Assembly: GCA_913057785.1 (NCBI GenBank)
Contig: CAJXPD010000040.1
Location: 1 to 49,497, forward strand
Reading direction: 5' to 3'
Source of the DNA: an uncultured Lewinella sp.
Lineage (GTDB): Bacteria; Bacteroidota; Bacteroidia; Chitinophagales; Saprospiraceae
DNA: 49,497 nucleotides
Shown: one piece after another, positions 33,429 to 42,811 of the stretch
How positions within the stretch are numbered: position 1 is the stretch's first letter
Layout of the letters: every line of letters begins with the position of its first letter
Translations under genes and position numbers: made by a program
Notes under the pieces: model-generated
Databases searched by the model: none
Seen by the model: the letters and a program-made list of their open reading frames with translations, nothing else
What the model was told of the DNA's origin: nothing

Positions 33429-34628
33429 ATGTGGAATAAGTTGTACAGGCCACATAGTATTATAGTGACCTGTTTAATTTTTGTTTTCATTGGATTTCTG
33501 GAGTTGATTAGACTCAAGACGCATTTTTTGGACCCTTTTAATCATGGTATTCAGGAATATGAGATCACGGATATAGTTTATACCCAACTAAGTAAACCCA
33601 ATATTGAACTGGATTCATTGATAAGGATTGTTCACATTGGAAATGCAAGTAGAGAACAGTTGGCCCTAATGATTGATCGGATCTCGGCAGCCGGAGCAAA
33701 GGTGATTGGTCTAGATATTATGCTTGATGGCCGGAAGGACTCGGTGCAGGATGAAAAATTGAGGACAAGTATAGAGCGAGCTGGTAACGTCGTGCTAGCT
33801 ACCGAACTGCATAAGTTTGAGGAAAGGGAAAAAAAGTTTGAATCACTAGTTAGTACCGATAGCCTCTTCGCTGCACATGCAGCGCTAGGATTTATCAATT
33901 TCCCTTCCAACCATACCAAGACTATTCGTTATTTCAGTCCAGAGGAATCCGTGGGGGATAGTTCAGCCTTGGCCTTTGCTATGGCCGTTTTACAACAGTA
34001 TGATGCTCAAGCAGTGGAGCGGTGTCTAAAACGAAACAGAGACGTAGAAAAGATTCATTATAAGGGAGATCTGATGAGCTTCTCTCATTACCCAACTGAA
34101 CTGGTGTTGGATACAACCATCGAAATCGCACAACTTAAAGAGGTAATGAACAACAAGATTGTGCTGATGGGGTATATAGCCGAAAAGGATACAGAAAACC
34201 CCCTAAAAGATAGATTTTATACGCCCTTGAATAAGAACTATGCAGGCAAATCCATTCCTGATATGTATGGAGTAGTGATTCATGCCAACATCATCAGTAT
34301 GGTATTGGAAGGACGCTATATTAAAGAATTGCCGGAGTGGTTGATTTGGTTGATTGCCTTAGTTTTTTGTTATGTAAATGTGTACTACATCCATGAGATC
34401 TACGAAAAATTTCATCCGGCATTTCACGGGATTACCCGGAGTTTGCAGTTGATAGAGTGTATGGTTCTTTTTTTCCTCTTGGGTATATTATTCTATTATT
34501 TTCGTTTACAGATAGACTTCGGGATAGGCATTTTGGCCCTCTTACTGGCATATGATATCATAATGATTTATGAAAGTCTACTTTTGAAGAAAATACCATT
34601 GTTGCAGAAGATCAAGGATAAATTTTAG
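33429..34628 (+). CDS. CHASE2-domain membrane protein without output domain
   Basis: 399 residues. One N-terminal membrane helix (about 10-28), an extracytoplasmic CHASE2 sensor domain (about 40-295) with the typical VHIGNASREQLALMIDRI, GAKVIGLDIMLDG and NNKIVLMGYI...DMYGVVIHANIISMVL elements, then three membrane helices (about 300-318, 340-360, 362-386) and a short Lys-rich end. CHASE2 normally precedes a cyclase, kinase or phosphatase domain; here nothing follows. It may signal through partners such as the FecR-like and caspase proteins downstream. CHASE2 assignment is good; partnership is inferred. Confidence 0.85.
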   Translation: MWNKLYRPHSIIVTCLIFVFIGFLELIRLKTHFLDPFNHGIQEYEITDIVYTQLSKPNIELDSLIRIVHIGNASREQLALMIDRISAAGAKVIGLDIMLDGRKDSVQDEKLRTSIERAGNVVLATELHKFEEREKKFESLVSTDSLFAAHAALGFINFPSNHTKTIRYFSPEESVGDSSALAFAMAVLQQYDAQAVERCLKRNRDVEKIHYKGDLMSFSHYPTELVLDTTIEIAQLKEVMNNKIVLMGYIAEKDTENPLKDRFYTPLNKNYAGKSIPDMYGVVIHANIISMVLEGRYIKELPEWLIWLIALVFCYVNVYYIHEIYEKFHPAFHGITRSLQLIECMVLFFLLGILFYYFRLQIDFGIGILALLLAYDIIMIYESLLLKKIPLLQKIKDKF

Positions 34629-35027
34629 CAAAGAAAGACCCGATTTGAAGACTTTGGCCGGATTTTTGCATATTTCAATCGTAAAATCTTGCGTTTTTAT
34701 CGACGTGAGCCTAGATTTGAAGTATTCAAACACTTTAATCTCCTCAGATAAAATGTGATCCTCCATTTCCTTCAGACTGAAAAGCATTTCTAATATCAGG
34801 TCTGATTTCTTTAACTAAAGTTTTCTAAATTTAATAGCTCTTCTCGTTGTATGATCAGTAAGTTGCTGATTTATAGTGACATCATAATGCTGAACTAGGA
34901 TTAGACCTAAGAAGGCTATCTCCTGCAGTCTGAGCCCGTGATCATAGTCTCTCGATGCGATGGATCCGTACGACTTTGGATCTATTGATTCTCTGTAAAT
35001 TCACAATACTAACTATACATCATAAAC
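34629..35027. other. Intergenic region between CHASE2 and FecR-like genes
   Basis: 399 bases. No credible gene and no strong hairpin. Two loose copies of GATTTGAAG are present (around 34644 and 34713). It may contain the promoter of the FecR-like/metalloprotease genes, but I could not find an exact TAnnTTTG at a good distance. Confidence 0.5.
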
Positions 35028-35984
35028 ATGAATCGATCTTTTTTCACTGCAGCTCTACTTCTGATCAGTTCCCTGCTGATAGGACAAGAAAAGGTAACCG
35101 TGCTCACGGTCACTGGGCATGTGAATTACTTCAGCGGTGCTAGTAATATTGGCAAACGGGTTTTGCCCGGACAACTACTGCCAACCATTGGTTTTTTGCG
35201 ATGCGATGAAGGGGCAACGGCCATGTTGGTATTTGAAGGTCAACGTCATCCCATTAAAAGTAAGCAGGAGTTTGATCTAAAGAAACTACCCAAGCAAAAG
35301 AAGCGCGGAAGTAGGATGGGCTATCTAGGCCGCTTCCTTAATTTCATTGGTTCCTCGGTCAATAATACGGAGGATAATGACAAATTGGAGAAACACCACG
35401 AGCGATACATGACCTCTGTTGGAGGGGTACGTGGATTTGCTCAAAATGAGGCCGCAATTAAAACCTATGGCTATTTATCAGGGCCAATGGGAGGAGGAAG
35501 GGTAGACTTTAGGTGGAATTATGTTGGCAACGTTCCCTTCTACCAATTTGAAATACGTAAGGAAGCGGAAAAAGACTTGCTGTTTATGGCTAAAGTGCGT
35601 GCAAATCAGCTTTCAGTGGACCTTGATGAACTCAGCATAGTAGAAGGAGAAGTGTACCATTGGAAAGTGACCGCTGAAACTAAGGAAGGTAAGGCAATCT
35701 CTACGGTAGAAGTACCTTTTAGTTTGGAAGCTGAAGCCTTGTCCAAGCTACTAACAGGAAACCGCTTACAGAAAATGCAGAAGTCCGTGGAAGAAGGAGA
35801 AAAGGAGTTGGTCGTTTTGCAACAGATGCAAGAACAAGGGTTTAAACATGCAGCTTACAGTAAATATGAGCTGATGTTACAACAAGATGCTAACAACTTA
35901 TTGATCAAACGTCTTTTTGCCTCCTTCTTGGCAGAGAATAATGATCTAGACAGAGCTAAAGAACTAATTACGGATATTCAGTAG
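35028..35984 (+). CDS. FecR-like exported protein A
   Basis: 318 residues. Signal peptide 1-19 (ends LLIGQ). A FecR-type beta domain (about 22-90): TVTGHVNYFSGASNIGKRV, LPGQLLPTIGFLRCDEGATA, MLVFEGQRHPIKSKQEFDL. A basic linker, then an Ig/FN3-like beta segment (about 160-235: VDFRWNYVGNVPFYQFEIRK, VYHWKVTAETKEG), and a C-terminal helical pair resembling one TPR (AAYSKYELMLQQDANNLLIK). The same layout occurs in the 306-residue protein at 37724, which ends in a similar helical pair (AAYQRYLMAHSTYQGNEVLK), so the two are paralogues. Its stop is 37 bases before the metalloprotease start. Confidence 0.75.
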   Translation: MNRSFFTAALLLISSLLIGQEKVTVLTVTGHVNYFSGASNIGKRVLPGQLLPTIGFLRCDEGATAMLVFEGQRHPIKSKQEFDLKKLPKQKKRGSRMGYLGRFLNFIGSSVNNTEDNDKLEKHHERYMTSVGGVRGFAQNEAAIKTYGYLSGPMGGGRVDFRWNYVGNVPFYQFEIRKEAEKDLLFMAKVRANQLSVDLDELSIVEGEVYHWKVTAETKEGKAISTVEVPFSLEAEALSKLLTGNRLQKMQKSVEEGEKELVVLQQMQEQGFKHAAYSKYELMLQQDANNLLIKRLFASFLAENNDLDRAKELITDIQ

Positions 35985-36021
35985 AATGCCGAATATCGCC
36001 TGGTTTTACCAAATCGACTAC

Positions 36022-37656
36022 ATGAAGAAATCTCTTTTTATATTACTTATTGGCGTTTTGCTAGCAGGCGGACTCTGGGCTCAGCCCAAACCTAAGATCT
36101 TTGCTTATGGTTTAAATGGCTGGTCCAAGTATGACCCACAGCCTGTAATCAGCTACAAAAAGAAAGTCGCCAGTGAGGTGTACAAGAGATTGATCCGGGC
36201 TACAGGTGATTATAATACGGCTGTTCCCACTTTTGTGATGAACGATGGCAAAGAAGTGGTGGCGTGGATGGATCCTAAAGCTTCGGTGATCGGTTTAGAA
36301 GAAAAGGCGTACGACATATGTACTAGTTTTGGGGCAGACTCCTTGAATGCCTTGGCGGCCATCTTGGCCCATGAAGTCATCCATCACTATGAAAAACATG
36401 ACTGGAACAGACATTTTGCGCAGCAGAATGAACTGCAGAAAGGAGTGAAAATGGAAGATATCCTCCCTTATGAGACGCAGGCTGATCACCTGGGGGGCTT
36501 GTTGGCCTTCTCAGCGGGCTTTGATACTTACCGAGTTAACTCCAAGTTTCTAGAGAAGGTCTATGAAGAATATGGTTTTGAGCAGAAATTATCGGGCTAT
36601 CCTGCGCTGGAGACACGCATGAAAATGGTAGATAACACCATCAAAGAACTGCATCAGGTTAAACAGGTTTGGGAAACTGCTCGCCTATTGAGTTTTATTG
36701 AAGAGCATGAACTTGCCGCTTATTACTATCAATATGTGCTAAAGACTTACCAAGGGTACGAAATATACAATAATGCAGGTGTCAATGCAGCTTTAGCTGC
36801 GCTTCAACTATTCGAAGCCGAAGAATGGTCTTATATTCTACCGCTGGAGCTAGACGGCAATGCCCGTTTGGATCAGGTGACCTTCCGAGCACCTGATGAG
36901 AAGGTGGCGAAGAGGATCGAACTCTTGGAGGAGGCAAATAGATATTTTGCGAGTGCGGGTTTATTGCAGAAAAACAACCCCATGGTCTTAGTCAATCAGG
37001 CTTGTATTTTACTATTGCAAGGCGAAACTGAAGACGCATATGACTTAGCCAGAAAAGCTACACGCAAAAGCAAGCGGCCCGAACAAGCCAGAGAAAAGGC
37101 CTACGCAGAAATTGTTTTGGGCATTGCGGCGGCGGAAATGGGGGAGCAGGAAGAAGCCCAAGAGTGGTTGGAGAAAGCTGGTACTGTACATGCCGAATTA
37201 GCGGGCACTAACTTGCAGTTGTTGAAAGGAACAAAGGAAAGAAAGTCACCGCCTACTGATGTCAAGGGCAAGGAGCGAATTGATGCGCTTGATTTAGAGA
37301 CTTTTCTGATGGATGCCGAATTAGACACCACTTTTGAGATAGGTAGCGAAAACCAAGTTATTGGTTTGCGTTCCTTTGAAAAATCAGATTTGTTCCTGCA
37401 TTTCCGGCAAGGAGATGAAGCGATTGAGTATGTGGTCTTCCATCAAACGACGGTGGACTATGAACAAAGCTCGGCCAGAGGTATCAAGATTGGTGCTACA
37501 CAAGCTGCTATTCAGGAAGCATATGGCCCTCCCAGTACAGCTTTACAGCTCAGTAACGGTCAATGCTTACATTATAAGCTACTAAAACTGTTGTTCTTCG
37601 TTGATGCGCAAGGTAAATTGACGCATTGGACCACCTATGAAAAGGAACTCTTTTAA
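36022..37656 (+). CDS. Exported HExxH metalloprotease A with TPR-like middle
   Basis: 544 residues from the ATG at 36022, chosen because it opens a clean signal peptide (MKKSLFILLIGVLLAGGLWA). Gluzincin-type zinc site: His117-Glu118-x-x-His121 (LAHEVIHHYEKHDW) and Glu151 in YETQADHLGGLLAFSAG, the E-x-x-A-D arrangement of M48 peptidases. Residues about 210-400 are helical TPR-like repeats. The C-terminal about 120 residues (RGIKIGATQAAIQEAYGPP, CLHYKLLKLLFFVDAQGKL) resemble SmpA/OmlA (BamE-like) folds. No membrane helix beyond the signal, so unlike classical HtpX/Ste24 it should be soluble and periplasmic. Confidence 0.82.
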   Translation: MKKSLFILLIGVLLAGGLWAQPKPKIFAYGLNGWSKYDPQPVISYKKKVASEVYKRLIRATGDYNTAVPTFVMNDGKEVVAWMDPKASVIGLEEKAYDICTSFGADSLNALAAILAHEVIHHYEKHDWNRHFAQQNELQKGVKMEDILPYETQADHLGGLLAFSAGFDTYRVNSKFLEKVYEEYGFEQKLSGYPALETRMKMVDNTIKELHQVKQVWETARLLSFIEEHELAAYYYQYVLKTYQGYEIYNNAGVNAALAALQLFEAEEWSYILPLELDGNARLDQVTFRAPDEKVAKRIELLEEANRYFASAGLLQKNNPMVLVNQACILLLQGETEDAYDLARKATRKSKRPEQAREKAYAEIVLGIAAAEMGEQEEAQEWLEKAGTVHAELAGTNLQLLKGTKERKSPPTDVKGKERIDALDLETFLMDAELDTTFEIGSENQVIGLRSFEKSDLFLHFRQGDEAIEYVVFHQTTVDYEQSSARGIKIGATQAAIQEAYGPPSTALQLSNGQCLHYKLLKLLFFVDAQGKLTHWTTYEKELF

Positions 37657-37723
37657 CTTAGTGCTATCATTGTTCCACAGCGAATGGAGAACAGCCGCAT
37701 TATTCAAACCATAAACTCAAACT

Positions 37724-38644
37724 ATGCGAAGCGTGCAATTACTGCTCCTATTCTTGTTTTCGCTTAGCCTTACCGTCACAGCGCAAGACGACTTCATGGT
37801 CGCCTTTAGCGTAAACGGTAAGGTCAAGTACAAGGCAGGAAAAAAAGTCAGAGCCAAAAGACTTAAGCAAAGTACTTTGCTATTTCCAGAGGCCATGGTC
37901 AAGGTTAAAAAGAAAGCCTCTTTAGGACTCTACTATGGCCGCGAATATCAGACCCTAGATACAAAGGGGAAGTATTATATCTCGGATTTAATGAAGGAAG
38001 CAGATGGAAAGCGTGCGCGATTCGTGGCACCTTTGTTTGATGATATGCTCATGGCTTCGAATGACAGTAAGACCTCGAGAGACGGAAGAGGAGGAATTGG
38101 CTTTGGAGATTCTCGATTCAAGGTTGTACCCTTCCAGCCCTATCACAAAGGGGAGGAAAGAGGCAAAGTCAGTGGCGAGGAAATCAAGTTCCGTTGGAAG
38201 ACCAGGAAAACGGTGGATCCTTCCGTCAACACCTTTAAGTTTAAATTGATTAAGCGTGGTGGAGATGTAATTCATGAAACGGAAGTTACGGGATCAGAAT
38301 ACATCCTTAAGGTGGCAAGTATTTCGCTGGAACCTGGTAATTATCGCTGGCAGGTCGAGGCTACCACTGATGCTGATATCTCTAGTCCTCAGGTTGCTTT
38401 TGCCTATGTGGCTACGGATGAAGAGACCAAAGTACTAGAGCAACTGAAAAAAGATGAAGTATATCAAATGGGGGATCCAGCTGCTAAGGTGTTTTTTGAA
38501 GCAGCCCATTTGGAACGACGAGGATTCTATTACGCTGCCTATCAAAGATACTTGATGGCACATTCCACTTATCAAGGTAATGAGGTGTTGAAAATGGCTC
38601 TGAAAAAGTACCTAGAGCGGAACGATTTGGTCGATAATGAGTAA
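37724..38644 (+). CDS. FecR-like exported protein B
   Basis: 306 residues. Signal peptide 1-20 (ends VTAQ). FecR-like N-terminal domain: VAFSVNGKVKYKAGKKVRAK, STLLFPEAMVKVKKKASLGL, YYISDLMKE. Very basic middle, then an Ig-like part with IKFRWKTRKTVDPSVNTFKF and PGNYRWQVEATTDADI, and a C-terminal helical pair (FFEAAHLERRGFYYAAYQRY). It has the same architecture as the protein at 35028. It sits between metalloprotease A and the caspase gene, 67 bases after the former. A strong hairpin follows its stop. Confidence 0.75.
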   Translation: MRSVQLLLLFLFSLSLTVTAQDDFMVAFSVNGKVKYKAGKKVRAKRLKQSTLLFPEAMVKVKKKASLGLYYGREYQTLDTKGKYYISDLMKEADGKRARFVAPLFDDMLMASNDSKTSRDGRGGIGFGDSRFKVVPFQPYHKGEERGKVSGEEIKFRWKTRKTVDPSVNTFKFKLIKRGGDVIHETEVTGSEYILKVASISLEPGNYRWQVEATTDADISSPQVAFAYVATDEETKVLEQLKKDEVYQMGDPAAKVFFEAAHLERRGFYYAAYQRYLMAHSTYQGNEVLKMALKKYLERNDLVDNE

Positions 38645-38665
38645 AAGACACACGGTTGATCTATA

Positions 38666-38700
38666 CCCCTTTCTGCACCAGTAGTTGGTGTAGAAAGGGG
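38666..38700 (+). promoter_or_regulatory. 15-bp hairpin between FecR-like B and caspase genes
   Basis: CCCCTTTCTGCACCA (38666-38680) pairs fully with 38686-38700 (one G-U), loop GTAGT. It lies 21 bases after the stop and 27 before the caspase ATG, without a T-run. More likely an mRNA processing or attenuating element within the operon than a simple terminator. Confidence 0.6.
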
Positions 38701-38727
38701 AAACCCCAAATAATAATAACACACAAG

Positions 38728-40944
38728 ATGGCTTTAAGCAGATTTGGTCTCACGCTCAGCTGTTTAGTTTTTTTATTTCCTTTCTTGGGTGGTGCCCAAA
38801 CCACGCTAAGTATAAAAGCGAAGACAACCACCAGGGCCATTGTGGTGGGCGTTTCTGACTATTCCGAAATCACTGATCTAAAGTATGCCCATCGAGATGC
38901 AGAGGTCTTCGCCGATTTTCTGAGCGCTGAAACGAATTGGAAGGTAGCTCCAGAGAATTTGCAGCTCTTGACCAATGAAGAAGCGACAATGGGACGGTTT
39001 CACAAAGCCATGAAGTGGATGGTAGCAGAAAGTAAGCCGAATGATAGAGCCATCATCTACTTTTCGGGACACGGAGACGTAGAAGGATCCGTTGGGGGAC
39101 GCTTAGGCTATCTGCTATTACACAATTCTCCTCCTGTAGATTATCCGCTAGGAGGAGCTTGCCCAATTGAGTATCTAGATGCAATGATTGCCACTCTATC
39201 CAAAGATAAGGAGGCAGAGGTCATCTTGATCACTGATGCTTGCCGTTCAGGAAATTTGGCGGGGAGTGATAATGATGGACCGCAATTGACCAATCAAGCC
39301 ATTGGTGCTCGATTTGGCGAGGTGGTCAAGATCATGTCTTGCGCCAAAGAGCAGTACTCCCTGGAGCATGAAGACTGGGGTGGAGGTAGAGGTCTCTTTT
39401 CGTATCACCTAGTCAATGGTTTGATCGGTTTGGCCGATGAAGATGAGGACGAACTCATCTATATTTATGAGTTGTCCGATTATCTGCGAAGAGAGGTGCG
39501 AAAAGTATCTCGCCAATACGGAGAAATTCAGATTCCTGTAGTACGTGGACCAGAAGAAGCTGCCCTTAATACCATAGACAAAGCACAGCTATTTGCGTTG
39601 AATGCTGAACTGAGCATGGAGGATGATCAATCTATCGGCATGGCTCCCGTCCGAAAGGGGGGAAAGCTTGCAGAAAAGCCCGATAGCACATTTAACAGAC
39701 TTCTGCAGCGATTCAAAACTTCTTTGGAGCAAGGGGCTCTACTGTTTCCTGAAGACGGTTCAGCCTATACCATCTTACAGGAATTGCAGACTTACACACA
39801 ATTCGATAGTTTGGTGGATGTGGCCACCGATGATCTGGCCGTTGCTTTACAAGAAGAAGCTCAGGTGGCACTCAACTCGTACCTGACTACCCCTAGCAAA
39901 GAACTTTCCAAACGGTGGGGACAAGAAGATCTGTACCAAACCTATCCACAGTATCTTTTTCAAGCTGCAGAACTTTTGGGGGAAGAGGATTTCTTCTACG
40001 AGTCATTGCGTTCTAGAGCGGAGTACTTTCGAGGGGTAAATCTACGCTTAGCTGGAGAGAAGACTAATGATGAAGAACAACTTCGAGAAGCTTTACGCAT
40101 TCAACAAGCCGCCTTGGAAAAGGAGCCTAATACCGCACACATTCTAAATGAAATGGGCTATCTTCTTTTCTTGTTGGAAAACAAGGAGAAGGCAGTAGAT
40201 TACTTTACCCAAGCCTCCCAGGCCGCGCCTGCTTGGGTGTTGCCGTACAGCAACTTAGCTGAGACACATCGTAAATTGCGAAATTATCAGAAAGCGGAGG
40301 CCGCGGCCCTAAAGGCCCTGGCCATCGACTCTAGTTTCGCCATGGCAGCCAATAATTTGGGATTGATCTATTTTATCCAGGAGAAGGATAATGAGGCTAA
40401 AGCCTATTTTGAGAAAGCCATAGCGGCAGATTCAAGCTACGCAGCAACCTATTATAACTTGGGCAATTGGCATTTTTGGTACAAAAACTATGACATAGCG
40501 GAAGCTAACTTGTTACAATACAATGCGCTAAAAGCGGAAGATCCGATGGCCTATCAGCTGTTGGGACTAGTCTATCAGAGATGGAAGAAGTTAGATAAGA
40601 GTAGCCTTGCCTTTGAAGAGAGCCTTCGACTAGACCCAACGAATGCAACTACTACCTATAACTTCGGGGTGTTGCGGTATGAACAAAAAAGATTTGATGA
40701 AGCGATAGATCTTTTCCAAGGCTACAAGGAATTAGAACCAAAGGACACAGATGCCTATTTGATGTTGTCCTACTGCTATGCGGGACAAAACAAAAAAGAA
40801 CTAGTGATTTCCACTTTAGAGCAGCTTTTGGGAGAATTAGCTTATGATAAATTGGAAGTCTTGGAGGCTAGAGAAGATCTTGTAGAGATACGGAAGCTAC
40901 CCGAATACAGAGCCCTAATCAAACGCTATTTCCCTGATAAATAA
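38728..40944 (+). CDS. Exported caspase-like (peptidase C14) protein with TPR repeats
   Basis: 738 residues from the ATG at 38728, which opens the signal peptide MALSRFGLTLSCLVFLFPFL (cleavage after GGA). Caspase domain about 30-290: RAIVVGVSDYSEITDLKYAH, YLSGHG-type strand YFSGHGDVEG with catalytic His115, and ITDACRSGN with catalytic Cys172. Next comes an acidic helical region, then six to seven TPRs (about 465-700): NTAHILNEMGYLLFLLENKE, AWVLPYSNLAETHRKLRNY, SFAMAANNLGLIYFIQEKDN, TYYNLGNWHFWYKNY. The dyad is intact, so activity (probably Arg/Lys or acidic specificity, not readable) is expected outside the cytoplasm. Confidence 0.9.
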   Translation: MALSRFGLTLSCLVFLFPFLGGAQTTLSIKAKTTTRAIVVGVSDYSEITDLKYAHRDAEVFADFLSAETNWKVAPENLQLLTNEEATMGRFHKAMKWMVAESKPNDRAIIYFSGHGDVEGSVGGRLGYLLLHNSPPVDYPLGGACPIEYLDAMIATLSKDKEAEVILITDACRSGNLAGSDNDGPQLTNQAIGARFGEVVKIMSCAKEQYSLEHEDWGGGRGLFSYHLVNGLIGLADEDEDELIYIYELSDYLRREVRKVSRQYGEIQIPVVRGPEEAALNTIDKAQLFALNAELSMEDDQSIGMAPVRKGGKLAEKPDSTFNRLLQRFKTSLEQGALLFPEDGSAYTILQELQTYTQFDSLVDVATDDLAVALQEEAQVALNSYLTTPSKELSKRWGQEDLYQTYPQYLFQAAELLGEEDFFYESLRSRAEYFRGVNLRLAGEKTNDEEQLREALRIQQAALEKEPNTAHILNEMGYLLFLLENKEKAVDYFTQASQAAPAWVLPYSNLAETHRKLRNYQKAEAAALKALAIDSSFAMAANNLGLIYFIQEKDNEAKAYFEKAIAADSSYAATYYNLGNWHFWYKNYDIAEANLLQYNALKAEDPMAYQLLGLVYQRWKKLDKSSLAFEESLRLDPTNATTTYNFGVLRYEQKRFDEAIDLFQGYKELEPKDTDAYLMLSYCYAGQNKKELVISTLEQLLGELAYDKLEVLEAREDLVEIRKLPEYRALIKRYFPDK

Positions 40945-40995
40945 ATCGGTTCCAGTTCAAAACCTAAATCACATACTAATTAATCACAGATTACT

Positions 40996-42735
40996 ATGTT
41001 ACGCACCTTAAAACTACTTTTACTACCCCTATGCTGTCTGCTGGCAGCACAAGTTCTTGCCCAAAACACGGGTTATCAATTTATTGCAAAGTCGGGTTCC
41101 GAAGCGCAGATGAAGCTGATTAGTGAAGGAGCGGATTATCAGAAGGCTAATGAAGTTTACCAGAAATTGGTGGAAGCTCGTGGAGACTTTCGCTTCGAAG
41201 TACCTACCTTCTATGTCAGTACCGGCGCAAGCAAAGTGGCCTTCATCTCGGCTGATAGTAAGAGCATCGCCATTGAAGAACAAGCCTTGGAATTGTGCAA
41301 AAAGCAAGGCGAGAATTTTGAGAATGCGTTGGCAGCACTGCTTGGGCATGAATTGATCCACTTCTACGAAAAACACCTTTGGAAAGATGAGTTTACCACT
41401 GATTTTCAAGGACTAGATATTTCTACTACCCTTAGTGCTTTTCAGGATAGGGTATTAAATGAAACACAAGCTGATTATTTGGGAGGCTTCCTAGCCTATT
41501 CAGCGGGATACAAGGTGTTTGAAGGATTACCCCATTTATTGGATCAAGTCTACAAAGAATACAAGTTGAATCATGATATGAGAGGGTACCCTTCGTTGAA
41601 GGATCGTCAAACGCTGGCCTCTCGATCGGTGGAAAAGCTGAAAGGCTTAGTCGAGATATTTGAGATGGCCAATGTGATGACAGCGATTGGAAGATATGAT
41701 GAGGCGCGAGCCTTATACCGCCAGATACTAGGAGACTATCAAGGACGTGAGATCTACAATAATTTAGGCATTGTAACCCTACTCGAAGCCAAGTCTTACT
41801 TTGAAGAAAAGGACATGCCTTACCAACTTCCCGTTGAGTTAGAGGCTGGTTTCGCAGCCAGTGGGCGTGGGTTTGGAGATAATATTGAAGAAACACGTAA
41901 GAGCCTATTGAATGAGGCGATTACCTATTTCAACTATGCGATAGGTTTAGACGTGGGATATGCCCCAGCCTATCTGAATAAGGCATGTGCCTATTTTCTA
42001 TTAGACGATATCCCTCGTGCTCGCTTCTACGCAGAGACGGAGGCGGTAGCGAAGGCCAATGCTGCACCTAATCGTTTCGCCAATACACCTACTGATGCTG
42101 AGATCCTGGGAGCCTTGTTGTTGAATGCAGAAGGCAATAAATCTGAGGCCATTGCGGCTTTGAAAAAGATTATGGATAAAGATGATGAAAATAGCATTGC
42201 AGCCCATAATCTAATGAAGTTGGACCCTTCTTATTCTCACTCTAGTGCAAAGAAAGGAAGGGCCCCCAATACCCGAATTGATGGCGTGAAGGATGGTTTG
42301 AATACCTTCTGGCTGAACTGGGAATTGGACTACGATTTTGAGAAAGAATTAAACGGAGGCATTCGTTTGGCACGTTGGAGTGGACATAGTGAGGTAGCTG
42401 AAGTAAAGGAAGCATTAACCTATTCGACTTTCTTTGCTTTGTATCCTTCCGATCGAGCTAGCGATACTGATCCCGTCTTTCTGCATATTACTAATCCTGA
42501 TTACACGGGGATTTTTAGGAAGAATATGAGAAAACCTAGCGATAATACGAGAGTAGATATTAAAGTGGGGTCTCCTAGGTCGGACTTGGTCGATGTATTC
42601 CGAGGTGATCCAGATAAAGTGATCGGCCTACCCAATGGAGAGATGATGATCTACAGATCCTTGGTCTTATTTGTCCAAAGAGATACCAAAGATGGACCTT
42701 TGACATTGCGTCGTTGGGCGGTTGTTTCTAAGTAA
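40996..42735 (+). CDS. Exported HExxH metalloprotease B with TPR-like middle
   Basis: 579 residues. Signal peptide 1-22 (ends QVLAQ). Zinc site His118-Glu119-x-x-His122 (LLGHELIHFYEKHLW) and Glu156 in NETQADYLGGFLAYSAG. It is homologous to metalloprotease A along the whole length, including the YQGREIYNNLGI segment (A: YQGYEIYNNAGV), the TPR-like region and the C-terminal BamE-like domain (DIKVGSPRSDLVDVFRGDP). Residues 420-500 are an insert relative to A. It follows the caspase-TPR gene by 51 bases, so co-transcription is likely; a terminator follows. Confidence 0.82.
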   Translation: MLRTLKLLLLPLCCLLAAQVLAQNTGYQFIAKSGSEAQMKLISEGADYQKANEVYQKLVEARGDFRFEVPTFYVSTGASKVAFISADSKSIAIEEQALELCKKQGENFENALAALLGHELIHFYEKHLWKDEFTTDFQGLDISTTLSAFQDRVLNETQADYLGGFLAYSAGYKVFEGLPHLLDQVYKEYKLNHDMRGYPSLKDRQTLASRSVEKLKGLVEIFEMANVMTAIGRYDEARALYRQILGDYQGREIYNNLGIVTLLEAKSYFEEKDMPYQLPVELEAGFAASGRGFGDNIEETRKSLLNEAITYFNYAIGLDVGYAPAYLNKACAYFLLDDIPRARFYAETEAVAKANAAPNRFANTPTDAEILGALLLNAEGNKSEAIAALKKIMDKDDENSIAAHNLMKLDPSYSHSSAKKGRAPNTRIDGVKDGLNTFWLNWELDYDFEKELNGGIRLARWSGHSEVAEVKEALTYSTFFALYPSDRASDTDPVFLHITNPDYTGIFRKNMRKPSDNTRVDIKVGSPRSDLVDVFRGDPDKVIGLPNGEMMIYRSLVLFVQRDTKDGPLTLRRWAVVSK

Positions 42736-42753
42736 GTTGTCTTAAGCTTATTG

Positions 42754-42795
42754 TTAGAAAGGAGGGCCGAGTTCAGATTCAGTCCTCCTTTCTAA
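42754..42795. terminator. Terminator after metalloprotease B
   Basis: Perfect 12-bp arms TTAGAAAGGAGG (42754-42765) and CCTCCTTTCTAA (42784-42795), 18-base loop, followed by TTTCC; 18 bases after the stop. Confidence 0.8.
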
Positions 42796-42811
42796 TTTCC
42801 TCAGATGTAGA

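Noticed and set aside
34578-34787. 69-codon minus-strand open frame after the CHASE2 gene
   Set aside because: Overlaps the 3' end of CHASE2, has no signal, motif or promoter, and looks like chance.
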